Part shown: piece after piece, positions 53,036 to 63,965 of the stretch | Position numbering within the stretch: the stretch's first letter is position 1 | Layout: each line of letters begins with the position of its first letter | DNA from: Prorocentrum cordatum | Taxonomy: Eukaryota; Sar; Dinophyceae; Prorocentrales; Prorocentraceae | Assembly: GCA_963575745.1 (NCBI GenBank) | Contig: CAUYUJ010020516.1 | Span: 640,124-704,123 of the forward strand | Length of the DNA stretch: 64,000 nucleotides | Direction: 5' to 3' | Notes under the pieces: model-generated | What the model was told of the DNA's origin: nothing | The model's database searches: none | Seen by the model: only the letters and a program-made list of their open reading frames with translations | Program-made: the position numbers and the translations under genes

Positions 53036-53689
53036 AGGGCAAGGGGTGGGGTGCTGCCGTCGTGCCGGTCGGACCCCAGGGGGGGCCCGTCGTGACTCCG
53101 GGGCCGCCGCCGCTCCTGCCCTCCGCCCCCTCGCCGCCCCCTCGCCCCGGGGCTCCCGCCGCGCGCCCGCCGCCCCGCGGACGCCCGCGCCTCACAGCGA
53201 CAGCTTCGTGGCTGCAGGGCCGCGCCGCGCTGCGCCGGCAGCAGGCTGCTCAGCGCACCGCGCGGCCGCGACCGCGGCGGCGAGCGACAACACCTCATGG
53301 GCAAATGTTCCACCACCTACCAAGTGTAGGACGGGGGAAAGGAGGGATGAGGAGGTCCTCCTCCTCTTCCGCCTCCTCCTCTACTTTCCTCCTCCTCCTC
53401 CTCCTCCTCCTCCTCCTCCTCTCGCCTCCTCCTCCTCTCGCCTCCTCCTCCTCCTCTCGCCTCCTCCTCCTCCTTCTCCTCCTCCTCCTCCTCCTCCTCC
53501 TCCTACCTATGGCAGCGGTGGTGGAAAACGAGCCCGTCAACACCGGCTCGGGCCCCGCGGCGGGGCCCCGCCCCGGCGGCCCGGCGCCAAGACCTGAACG
53601 GCCGTGCAGCAGGGGCAGAGCGGGGGGTGAGCCTCGTCCAGCTCCTGGGAGGCCAGCCAGCGGCTCGCGAGGGCCTGGCGCCGCGCCCG

Positions 53690-53870
53690 CCGAGGAGGAG
53701 GAGGAGGAGGAGGAGGAGGAGGAGGAGGAGGAGGAGGAGGAGGAGGAGGAGGAGGAGGAGCGAGGAGGAGCGAGGAGGAGCGAGAAGGAGCGAGGAGGAG
53801 GAGGAGGAGGAAGAGGAGGAGGATGATGAGGAGGAGGAGCGAGGAGGAGGAGCGAGGAGAGCTCAGCGCG
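53690..53870. repeat. GAG microsatellite
   Basis: GAGGAG with GCGAGGAG interruptions; matches 21,837-21,960 in copy 1. Confidence 0.9.
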
Positions 53871-55039
53871 CTCCTGCCGCCTCGCAGACGGTGGTCACAC
53901 CTGAGCATCTTGGAAGCTGGGCGAGGGCTGGCAAATCCGTGGCTGCTAAAACAGTCGTCCCGGAAGGAAAAAAACCGGTTCCCGGAATCAAATTCAGCGC
54001 ATGCAATGATAAACGAGTTGCTTCCCGGAAGGAAAAACATCCCGGAGCTCCGTTTTAGCAGCCACGGGTTTGCCAGCCTTCGCCCGGCTTCTGGGCATCG
54101 TGTATCCGACCCCCATTCCCAGCGGCGCAGCCTGGGCCCCACTTGCCGACTGACCCCCCCTAGAAGGGGATATGGGCCGTTCCCTTCGAACTTCGAAGGC
54201 CATACCCCAGCTGGGGGGGGGCAATTTGGCGGGTGTCTCGAAAGGATGGGGATGGGGATGGGGATGGGTTCAACGATACCGAGCACCTGTGGCGTTGGAG
54301 TCGTCGTCGAGCCAACAGTACCTGCAGTAATTGTCATTACTGGCAAGTTTGGTTGGCTGGATGGCCTCGCCGAGCAGGCATGGCCGCTCTAGATACTGTA
54401 GCGCCTGCATTATGATACAATGCGTGTGGCCAAGTTTCGCAATATGGCTATAGTACAGTACAACGCGATGCGTTAATTATGACACAATGCGCACGCTGGA
54501 GAAAACCCTTGAGCCCAAACCGACATGACCTTAAATGGCCAGGGAATGTTGTTTGTTTGAAATTCCCGACCACTTGTCAGGATCAGTCAACATCGCGTGG
54601 GAATGTGAGTCGGATCGGGCTGCCTCGGCACGGAAAATGCAATCGAACCAGGGCGGCTGCGCCATGATGCACAACGGCACCGTGCGAGCATCGGGCCGCT
54701 CCGGATCGACGGAAGAACATCGAACTCGGATCGGGCCGGGGCGGCAGGAATCGGCACCGACTCGGACAGAGCGGATCGGAATGGGCACTGCCCGTGGGGG
54801 CGAATCTCTGGGGCGGATGCAGACCCTGGTCCGTGCCCCGTGCGGTCCCTGCTCCGTCCTCCTGCTCGTTCCACGCCTCCTGCTGCTCCTCCACCCCCCC
54901 CTTTGGAAACGTCAGGCGAGCTTAGATGGACTTGGATCGTGGCGCCTGCATTCTCCCCTCGTCATGTTCCCCCTCTTGCTCCTCCTCCTCCTCCTCCGCG
55001 TTCAGTTTCTTCTCCTCTCCTCGGGGATGGACAGCGTCC

Positions 55040-55195
55040 CCCTGTAGTAAAGCGTGACTTAGTGAAAACGACCTCGGGCCCAACCTGGCGGGCGCAAGCC
55101 TGGAACATGACGGCCAAGGCGCCTTCTCGAGAACCGAAAACGGACAAGTCAATAATCGACGTATCAGGGTGGGGGTTGTCCACCCCGGATCCTGC
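55040..55195. repeat. Dispersed repeat R150, copy 3
   Basis: CCTGTAGTAAAGCGTGACTT, CTGGCGGGCGCAAGCCTGGA, CTCGAGAACCGAAAACGGAC, then GGGTGGGGGTTGTCCACCCC. Confidence 0.75.
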
Positions 55196-55574
55196 GTCAC
55201 CGTCGCCGTCGTCTTCCTCCTCCGTCTCGTCCTCCTCCAGCTGTATCTCCTCCAACTGCTGCTCATGCTCTTGGGTCTGTCTTGGAGCCCTGTGGGCCGG
55301 TTTGGGGGCCCTCTTGAAGGGTTTCTTGGGTTGTCTTGGTGCTGTCTTGGAGGCCTCTGGGCAGTCTTCAGCTGCCAGAGGGTCGTCCTGGGCAATCGGG
55401 GAACCTATAACTTGGCCAGGAGAAGGATCCCAGTTGAACCTTCACTGTTTGAGGCCACTCGTCCTTCGAAGAAAACGCGGCGGCTTCTAAGAAGGCGGCC
55501 AAAAATAACTGGGGGGGGTAAGGCGGCTGGGGGCTTTTCCGAAGGCGTCTGAAACATCTCGTGACCCCTTTCTC

Positions 55575-55740
55575 AGAAACAGCGAACAACTGAACCGAAC
55601 CGCGAACCGCAGAACCGAACCGACCGAGGGAGAATCGACGGGACCAGAACCCGTCAGAAACCCGACGCGAACCGAAACAAAGCCGAACCAGAGGCGGTGG
55701 AACCGAACCGGGCCCGAACCCGGAACCGAACCAGCAACCG
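55575..55740. repeat. GAACC minisatellite
   Basis: GAACCGAACCG-type units of 8-11 bp, continuing diverged to GGAACCGAACCAG. A second block is at 56,580-56,700. Confidence 0.75.
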
Positions 55741-55863
55741 GTCGTGGAGGTGGACCCTTGGGAACTACCCGATGCGAGCGCCCACTCTTGCGCTAGGTCC
55801 ATCCCACCCGCTCCCAACTCCTCCCCTGCGCCCCCGAGTTCCCTCGTCCTATTTTGCTGCTTG

Positions 55864-56215
55864 TCCAGGGCCGAACTGGGGGCGGAAGTGTGGCGGAAAA
55901 ACTCAAATCGCACTTTTTGACGGTTCGACAATGCGTTTTGGGCCTCCAGGTGGCTTCGGAGCCTGCAAGGCTGCTCTGGGGATGGCAGGGCGGCGGAAAA
56001 GCTCAAATCAAATCGGACGGTTCGAACATGCGCTTTGGGCCTCCAAATGGTTTCCGGGGCCTCCAGGGCTGCACTGGGGACGGACGGGCGGCGGAAGAGC
56101 TCAAATCGCATTTTGGGTCCCATGCGGTTCGAAAGTGCGCTTTGGGTTTCCAGGGGTCGGTCCTCGGGGCCTCCAGGGCCGAACAGGGGACGGCGGCCGG
56201 GGCTGGGCCCCCACC
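55864..56215. repeat. About 105-bp tandem repeat, 3 units
   Basis: CCAGGGC(C/T)G-ACTGGGGA-GG, GGCGGAA-AGCTCAAATC, GGTTCGA-A-TGCG(C/T)TTTGGG and CCTCCA recur near 55,864, 55,967, 56,061 and (partly) 56,178. Confidence 0.7.
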
Positions 56216-56579
56216 ATCCTGCGCGCGCCCGGTGAGGGCGCGGGCGGCGCCCTTGCCTTCCCAGTTGTCATTCGAGACCCATGCCAGGAGTGAGTGGTGC
56301 GCAGTCCCAGACCGTAATCCAAGCGTTCTCTATCCTGGCGCTGAGGAATCGCCCGCTGTCGCCAGAGCCCCCTGGTCCAGGGGGCACGATGGTGTCGACT
56401 GGTCCGTCGAAGGCACCATGTGTGGGCACCATGCGTAACGTCTGGGCCCAGTGGCTCCCCTGGCTCGTCCGGTGGCTGGGCCCACTGGCTCCCCTGGCCC
56501 CAGGGTTCCTCCTGACTTCTGGTTGAACTGAACCTCAAACACCTCCATATGATCATGTAGACGCACACGCGCACACGTC

Positions 56580-56700
56580 ATCAACAAGAACCGAAAAACG
56601 AAATGGAACCGGCTGAAACGGAACCGGCACCGGAACCGTACTGAACCGAACCAATTTCCCCCGAACCGGAACGAACCGAACGGAACCGGGACACGCTGAG
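56580..56700. repeat. GGAACCG minisatellite
   Basis: GGAACCGGCACCGGAACCG and relatives. 56,700-57,095 has no gene I can support. Confidence 0.7.
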
Positions 56701-57423
56701 AAAGCACCCGCCTTCTAAGCGGCCCTCCCACCCCTCGCAATCTCAAAATGTCGCCACCCTCTCGCCGCCCCACCGGTAGATGCCGCCAAGCCTGAGACCA
56801 CTCGCCCTCAAGGCCTCGCCCCTCGGAGCCCAGCCGCTGAACGCCGCCGACATAGTGAGGGGGAACGAGAGGGGGGGGACCCCCACCCGGCGATGGAAAC
56901 AGCACACACAACCTGTACAGACAGGCGGTCAATGGATAAACACGGGGGGTGCGGTGAACGAAATCGCTTTCTGCCGCTGGCAGAGATTGTGGAGAGGACG
57001 ACCAGAGAGCCTCAATGACGATGATGACAACGACCACCACCACAGGCACCCCTGGAACCCAACGTATTAATCGTCGCCCAAGTTGCTGCTTCGTGACGGC
57101 TTCCTCCGAGCATTTCTTGATCGTCATCCTGTATTATATTACGGTCAGTGCCCACAGTGAGGGTGGAAGGTGCAGCGAAGGAATACCAGAATAAACGCTG
57201 AAACAATAGGAAATGATGCCACTTTTTAGCCCTAGCAGCGCCTGGTTGCACGAGGAGCGATAGAGGGCGGACGACGGAGACCCTTCCTGAGCCAAACTGC
57301 AACCTCAGCGTCTGGGCTCTAGAGGGCCAGAGGGATTCCTACAGTCAAACCCAGAACGAGGATGCAGGGTGGGGAGCTGTGCCCATGGATGGGCGGGTCG
57401 CAGAAGCAAATATGCCACGGGTA

Positions 57424-57657
57424 TTGAGCAGGGACCGACCGTCCCGGCATTCCTGTAGTCCTACCACGAAATGTTCTTAGAACCCAAAAGTGTTCTAATA
57501 ACAAAAGCAATGCTCTTAGACCATAAACCCGATGTGATACAACAAGACAGACTCCGCCAGAAATGTTCTGAGAACATCTCGTGGAAACCACAAAAAGGTT
57601 CTTAGAACATTGCTTGGTAGAACTATAGGCGAGCCAGGACGCTTCGGCACTGCTTGA
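57424..57657. mobile_element. 234-bp inverted-repeat element, TTGAGCAG family, copy 1
   Basis: Begins TTGAGCAGGGACCGACCGTC. The complement of the end begins TCAAGCAGTGCCGAAGCGTC, a TIR of about 21 bp. Exact 5-bp duplication GGGTA (57,419-57,423; 57,658-57,662). The empty site with a single GGGTA is present in segment A copy 1 at 23,796-23,800. Internal palindromes include ATGTTCTGAGAACAT and several GTTCTTAGAAC. Confidence 0.95.
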
Positions 57658-57799
57658 GGGTAGCCCAAGTGCTGCGTCCCCAGGTGAGGGGGGGACGACC
57701 AGCTCGAGGGGGGGGGGGGCGCCCGAACCGCATCTCCCCAGGGCAGGGCGAGGCACCCAGACCCCGATCGGCGACGAAGGGGCGATGGGAGGTCGATGT

Positions 57800-58010
57800 C
57801 CCCCCTCCACCTCCAGCTCCTCCTCCTCCTCCTCCTCCTCCTCCTCCTCCAAGTCCTCGTCCTCCTCCTCCTCCTTCTCCTCCTCCTCCTAGTCCTCCTC
57901 CTCCATCTCCTCATCCTCCTCCTCCTCCTCCTAGTCCTCCTCCTCCACCTCCTCATCCTCCTCGTCCTGGTCCTCCTCCTCCTCCTCCTCCTCCTCCTCC
58001 TCCATCGCCT
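57800..58010. repeat. CTC tract joining segments A and B (uninterrupted site)
   Basis: Equivalent to the tract that holds the RT retroelement in the other copy. Confidence 0.8.
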
Positions 58011-60130
58011 TGGCAGGTGCAGGGCTTGCGAAGGCGAGGGGGGGCGCTTCAAAGCCATGCCACTCCCGCCTCGTAAGAGTCAGAAAGGGCTTTCCGGTCC
58101 TCGGCCGTGGCGGCGTTCGCCTTCGCCTCGTTTTTCACGAGCCCAGTGCTCGAGGAAGCCTCCTTGTGGGCCGTCGGTCGTCCTCGTCGTCGTCGTCCTC
58201 CTCCTCCTCCTCCTGCTGGCCCTCTCACTCCCCCTCCTCCTCCTCCTCCTCCTCCTCCTCCTCCTCCGCCTCCTCCTCCTCCTCCTCCTCCTCCTCCTCC
58301 TCCTCCTCCTCCTCCTCCTCCTCCCCCTCCTCCTCCTCCTCCCCCTCCTCGTTCTCCCCCTCATTCTCTCCTCTTCCTTTGCTCTTTTTTCTCCTCCATC
58401 TCTATTATCCCACCCCCCATTTCTCATGTGGCCGTGGGGGGTTGGAGGGAGGAGGGGGAGGAGGAGGAGGCCGAGGAGAAGGACGAAAAGGAGGAGGGGG
58501 TGGGAGGGTGGATGGGGCAGAAGGGGATTCGATTGATCACATACCCCTTCAAGGCCACTGCCCAACACGCGTGCCAATGACCTGCTCCAAGGAGAAGAAT
58601 TTCACGAGTGCCCCGCTCCGCGACGGACCAAAAGATGGCCGGCAAGAGGAAGCATGCCGCGGCGTCACGCTTCGGAAATGACTCTGGCGAAGGACCATAT
58701 GCAGTTGTGAATACCGCGGTTGTCAGTATCGTCTTCGATGGAACTCCATGTGGGGCCGCGGAACGTGTGAGGGGTGTGACGGAATGGGCGCGACGGTGCC
58801 ATGCGGGCGGTGCCACTGGGCGTTAAGGGATCCTCCCTGTGGCCCGATGGGGCCAAGAAACTTGTGAGGGGTGTGCCGGAACGGCCGCGGTGGTGCCATG
58901 CGGGCGCTGCTACTGGAGCCTCAGGTGGAGCTCCATATGGGGCCACGAAGCCTGTGAGGGGTGTGCCGAAACGGGCGTGGCGGTGACATGCGGGTGCTGC
59001 CACTGGGGCCTTACATCAAACTCCCTATGGGGTCAAGCAATTTGTGATATAGGTGTGTGTGTGTGTGTGAGTGCCGGCATGGGCGCGGCGTGCTACGCGG
59101 GCGCAACCACTAGTGCCTTCGGTAGAGCGCCCTATGGTGCCACGAAACGTGTGAGGGGTGTGACGGAACGGGCGCAGCGGTGCCATGCGGGAACTGCCAC
59201 TGGAGCCCCAGGTGAAATTCCCTACGGGGCCACGGAACGTTTGAGAGGTGTGCCGAAGTGGGCGCAGCATTGCCATGCGGGCGCTGCCTCTGGAGCCTGA
59301 GGTAGAGCGCATATGGAGCCATGGAACGTGTGCGGTGTGTGCCGGAAGGGCCGCGGTGGTGCCATGCGGGCGCTGCCACTGGAGCCTCAGGTGGAGCTTA
59401 ATATCGGGTCACGAAGTCTGTGAGGGGTGGCGTGGCGGTGACATGCGGGTGCTGCCACTGGGGCATTACATCAAACTCCCTGTGGGGTCAAGCAATGTGT
59501 GATGCGTGTGTATGTGTGAATGTCGAAATGGGCGCGGCGTGCCACGCGGGCGCAGCCACTGGTACCTTCGGTGGAGCGCCCTATGGTGCCACAAAACCTG
59601 TGAGGGGTGTGACGGAATGGGCGCAGCGGTGCCATGCGGGAACTGCCACTGGAGCCCAAGGTGAAATTCCCTGCGGGGCCACGAAACGTGTGAGGAGTGT
59701 GCCGAAATGGGCGCGGCGGTGCCATGCGGGCGCTGCCTCTGGAGCCTGAGGTAGAGCGCCCAATGGGGCCATGGAGCGTGTGTGGGGTGTGCCGAAACGG
59801 GCGCGGTGGTGCCATGCGGACGATGCTACTGGAGCCTCAGGTGGAGCTCCATATGGGGCCACGGAACGTGTGAGGTGTGTGTGTGTGTGTGTGTGTGCCT
59901 GAACTGGTATGGCGGTGCCATGCGGGCACTGCCACTGGGGCGTTAGGTGAAGCTCCATATGGGGCCACGAAACGTGTGAGTGGTGTACCGGAACGGCCGC
60001 GGTGGTGCCATGCGGACGCTGCCATTGAGGCCGAAGGTGGAGCTCCATATGAGGCGACGAAGTCTGCGAGGAGTGTGCCGAAACGTGCGCGGTGGTGCCA
60101 TGCGGGCGCTGCCACTGGGGCCTGATGTGG
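57995..60130. repeat. Duplicated segment B, copy 2
   Basis: Matches 49,440-51,230 and has more units of the about 90-bp repeat (58,740-60,130) but only short GT runs at 59,050 and 59,875. Confidence 0.85.
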
Positions 60131-60429
60131 AGCTCCCTTCGAATCAGTCCACCAACTCAGGAGTTCGTTCGACGGTCCCAGTGTCAAGAGACGAATCCCC
60201 GAGACCGAAAACGCGAACAAGAACAACAAGAACTGGAGATATCGCGGTCGTCAAGTGAGGAACTACGCCGCTGTACTGCGGCGCCATGCGCGCTAATTGA
60301 GGAAGCGGCGCGCGCGCCTCTTTGCCTATACTTGACCCTCGCGACGATCAGCTACAATGGGCGGCCCTGCTATTCGCGGACGGACACGGCTACAGCGAAG
60401 TACTTTGCTGGGATCAGGCTTGCTGCGAT

Positions 60430-61570
60430 GCGTGGTCGGGCACTTTGGGGCGGAGCCTGGCTTGCTTTGCTGGGTGACCTGGCTTTTTTTCGACGGGAGG
60501 TCTGGTTTACTGTTGGGCAGGATCGGGTCAACTTTTGGGTGATCTGGCCTGCATTCACGTGTGGTCTGGCTTAATTTTGGGACAGGTCTGGTGTACTCTT
60601 TGGTGGTCTGACTTGCCTTGGTCGGTGGTCTGTTACACTTTTGGGCGGGGTCGGGTCAACTTTCGGGAGGCGCAGCGTGCTGCGTAGACGGTCTGGTTTA
60701 CTACTGGGCAGGATCTGGTCTACGATTGGGAGATCAGGCCTGTTGTGGCGGGTGGTCTGGTTTACTTTTGGGGCAGAATCGGGTCAACGTTTAGGTGGCA
60801 TGGTTTTCTTTGACGTGTGGTCTGGCTTGATTTTGGGACAGGTCTGGCATACTGTTGGGCGGTCTAGCTTGCCTTGTTCGGTGGTCTGCTTTACTGTTGG
60901 GCGGGGTCGGGTCAACGTTCGGGAGGCCTAGCTTGATGCGATGGACGGTCTGCTTTGCTATTTGGCCCGGATTGGTTTATCAGTGGGTGGTGCAGTTTAC
61001 CTGTGGGAGGGAACTGCTCTACGTTTGGGCGGTAAAGTAAAACAGGGCTAGGATCGGGATAAATCGCTCCAGAGCGTTCCGAAGCGCTCTCAGAGCGTTC
61101 CGGAACGCTCTGGAGCGGCCGCGGCGCCCAATACATCCTCCAAACCCGCCGATTCTCAGAGATTTCGAGTTATCCGGATCCGATTTTGTCCCGATCTTCG
61201 CGTCGTTTTATAAAGCCTGCTGCCATTGATGGTCTGGTCTACTGTTGGGCGGGGTCGGGTCTATGCTCGGGCAGCAAAGCTTGCTACGATGGCTGGTTTG
61301 CTTCACAGGTGGGTGGAGACTGGTCTATTGTTGTATGGCTTGGCGTGCCTTCATGGGTGGTCTGGCTTACTTGTTGGCGGGGCGTGGTCTACTCTGGGGC
61401 GGTCAGGCCTGCGGTGATTGGTGGTCTGGCTTACTTGTGTGCCAGGTCCGGTCTACGTTCGGGAGGCCTGGATTGCTCTGGCGGGTGGTCTGGCTTACTT
61501 TAAAATGGGGTCTGCCCTACAGATGGGCGGCGTTGCCTGCCTTGCCGGATGGTCCGGCTTACTTTTGGGC
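60430..61570 (-). repeat. Degenerate GGTCTGG(T/C)TTACT repeat
   Basis: Dozens of diverged units such as GTGGTCTGGTTTACTTTTGG and GGTCTGGCTTACTTGTTGG, 20-25 bp each. The unit resembles the 21-bp satellite of the 21-kb element (GTGGTCCTGTTTACTTTTGG), so they may be related families. Confidence 0.7.
61065..61117. repeat. 53-bp palindrome
   Basis: CGCTCCAGAGCGTTCCG at the left is the exact complement of CGGAACGCTCTGGAGCG at the right (17-bp arms). Each arm contains the smaller palindrome GAGCG...CGCTC, so several cruciforms are possible. Confidence 0.85.
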
Positions 61571-61594
61571 GAGGCTTTCGGGGAGCGGGCGGTT

Positions 61595-61830
61595 GGAGCG
61601 ACGCGACGGAGAAACCACCTCCGAAGAGAAGGCAGGAGCGGCAGGCAGGAGGGGGGGGGGTGGAAAGGGGAGAGGCAGGAGGGAGGAGGGAGCAGGAGAG
61701 GCGGGAGCAGGAGGCAGGAGGGGGAAGGACGGGGGGGGAAGGGTACAGAAGGAGGATATAGAGGCGGAGCAGGAGGGACGCGGAAGGAGGAGCGAGGAGC
61801 GAGGAGGAGGAGGCGGGGACAATCGAACCA
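61595..61830. repeat. GCAGGAGG/GGA purine repeat
   Basis: AGGCAGGAGGGGG, GGAGCAGGAG and GAGGAGG units. The Ser/Pro/Leu frames on the other strand are artefacts. Confidence 0.8.
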
Positions 61831-62199
61831 CTGAGCGTACACAACGTGACAGCAGAGCATTACACAGGAGATACACAGCAGGAATTGGGAACACAACACA
61901 CACACACACAGAACACCAGCGCATCGAAGACATGCCGAAGCAATAGCACATTCATTTCTGGATTCGTGGGTCCCTCAAGCTTTGAGCTTCCTTGAGGTAT
62001 TCGGGCCTCAGGTGGCGCCGTCTGGGAATGGCCAGAGGCACTTCATCCACATGCGGCACCAGCGCGACTCAGTTCCCCCCCATCCACGCCGACGCGGCTG
62101 TTGACGCCAGCGGCTGAACTACAACTGGCTCTATTCGGGCCCCGGTGCCTCGTCTTTCCCTGTACGCGGTCGCCCTGAAGTCCCGACCCTTCCCCAGGG

Positions 62200-62432
62200 T
62201 TGAGCAGGGATCGACCGTCCAGGCATTCCTGTAGTCCTACCACGAAATGTTCTTAGAACCCAAAAGTGTTCTAAGAACAAGAACAATGTTCTTAGAGCAA
62301 AAGCCCGATGTGATAAAACAAGACAGGCTACGCCAGAAATGTTCTGAGAACATCTCGTGGAAACCACAAACGGTTCTTAGAACATGGCTTGGTGGGGCTA
62401 TAGGCGAGCCAGGACGCTTCGCCACTGCTCGA
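62200..62432. mobile_element. 233-bp inverted-repeat element, TTGAGCAG family, copy 2
   Basis: Begins TTGAGCAGGGATCGACCGTC. The complement of the end begins TCGAGCAGTGGCGAAGCGTC. Exact 5-bp duplication CAGGG (62,195-62,199; 62,433-62,437). About 90% identical to the copy at 57,424. Confidence 0.93.
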
Positions 62433-62449
62433 CAGGGCCCGCTACCCAT

Positions 62450-62770
62450 CCCGAGCCCTGTCTGGGCGGCCCCGAGGCCTGGCCGAGCACGGAGCCGAGC
62501 ACGGAGCCCCGAGCCCCCACGAGGCCGAGCACGGAGCACAACAGCACATCCGCCCTCGAGCTCGGCCCGCACGCCGGAGGCCTGGGCCCCGCCGCGCCTC
62601 GGCGACGGACCCTCCGTCGGCTGCACTCGCCAGCAGCAGCCCTTTCCCCAGGGCCGGCTATACCCATGCCGAGCCCTGTCTGGGCGGCCCCGCGGCCCGG
62701 CCGGGCCCCCCAACGAGGCCGAGCACGGAGAGCAACCGCACATCCGCCTTCGAGCTCGGCCAGCACGCTC
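62450..62770. repeat. Direct repeat of about 110 bp
   Basis: GAGCCCTGTCTGGGCGGCCC at about 62,452 and 62,672, each followed by GAGGCCGAGCACGGAG and ACATCCGCC-TCGAGCTCGGCC. Confidence 0.75.
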
Positions 62771-62814
62771 TGGAGCTTAGTGGGCCCTGGATGGAAGCGA
62801 CAGGGCCGTTTTCT

Positions 62815-63000
62815 TGTACCGGTTCCGTTTTGACGTTTTCTTACCTGTTCCGACGCCGTTATTTTGCCGGTTCCGTCGCCGTTGTTTGACCGGTTCCGGC
62901 TCCAGTTCCAATCCCGGAGCCGTTTTTTTTGCCGTTTCTGGTTGCCGTTTCCATTTTCAAGGGACATGTTTTTGGAAACGGTGGAAAAACGGCCCTGCCG
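62815..63000. repeat. GGTTCCGTTTT minisatellite
   Basis: CCGGTTCCGTTTTGACG, CCGTTATTTTGCCGG and CCGTTTCC units, the complement of the GGAACCG arrays at 55.6 and 56.6 kb. 63,000-63,215 has no gene I can support. Confidence 0.65.
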
Positions 63001-63214
63001 TTTCCAGGGCCCACAAAGCTCTGGAGGTCTGGGCCCCGCTGCTGCGCCCCGGCGACGGACCCTCCCATCGGCCACACACACGCGCAAGGAGCGGCCCCTG
63101 CGCAAGGAGTGGCCTGTGGTGCGCAGCGTTCGGGGGCCGCGGGGAGCCAGATTCCGAGCGCGCAGAGCGCTGCTATCGCATCGTGCTCAGTCATGTGGGG
63201 GCTCCAGTGTACCC

Positions 63215-63375
63215 GGACCACAGGTCAATCCGATACATCGCCCATGTGTCGTCGATGCAACTCGTCCCATGTAGTTATCGTGTCTCTATCGTCGATACAT
63301 CGCCCTGGGGTCCACGATGCATCCTCGATGCACCAACCTTTCGAGGTCGATGCATCCCCCACTGCAGTCAAGGCT
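63215..63375. repeat. CGATGCATC/CGATACATCG repeats
   Basis: Five or six copies of TCGATACATCGCCC or TCGATGCA(T/A)C within 160 bp, partly palindromic. Confidence 0.55.
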
Positions 63376-63714
63376 GATAGTAAGGATGCGCGATAAGCAT
63401 GCAAGCCCCTTGGACGCCCATGCTTTTCGACCAGGGTCGGTAATCGAAAGGAAAGGGGTTCAGGATAGACCGAGGAAGCAAGGATGCAAGGGAACCCTTG
63501 GGACGGTCGCCCATCCTTACTCTCGATTTCGACCGTGTGCCCATCCCCCCCTACCGTTGCCCTCGACGGCTGCGCCTCGTCGAGGGCCCTCAGGGGAAGC
63601 CTCTTGGGCAGTGGGGCGTGCTAGAATGCTAAGTGCTGCCGGGTAGGGAGGCTTCTGCAATCTTCTAGGCCCCCCCCCCCTCTCGCCACGCTGCGCTGCA
63701 TGCACTCCCCCTGT

Positions 63715-63855
63715 CTAGAAGCCAAGACCCCTTGCAAAGCACGACCAGTTCGCAGTCTCCAGGCCACAATTCGCTATAAAATTCAACAAAATTCGCGCGC
63801 ACGAGGCCACAACCCCTCGTAAAATACAACTGATGCGCGCTCTCGAGGCCAAGAT
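63715..63855. repeat. 42-bp tandem repeat, about 3 units
   Basis: AGGCCACAA-TCGCTATAAAA, AGGCCACAACCCCTCGTAAA and AGCCAAGACCCCTTGCAAAG, spaced 42-43 bp, each ending in a G-C-GCTCTCG-type word. Confidence 0.65.
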
Positions 63856-63965
63856 GCCTCCAAGACGGCCCAAGACGGCTCCAAGACGGCACCCAAGGGG
63901 CCACCAAGACTGCCTCACAAGAGGCCACCAAGGCAGCCCCAAGATGGCCAAAACGAAGTCCATGA
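63850..63965. repeat. CCAAGACGGC degenerate repeat
   Basis: TCCAAGACGGCCCAAGACGG and relatives; same family as 4,780-5,330. Confidence 0.75.

Larger units (their letters stand above)
53140..57850. repeat. Duplicated segment A, copy 2
   Basis: Collinear with 20,819-23,985 but lacking the AT-rich part around the gap. It carries two extra blocks: about 55,359-57,095 (1.74 kb, minisatellite-rich) and the element at 57,424-57,657. Ends in the CTC tract that leads directly into segment B. Confidence 0.85.
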
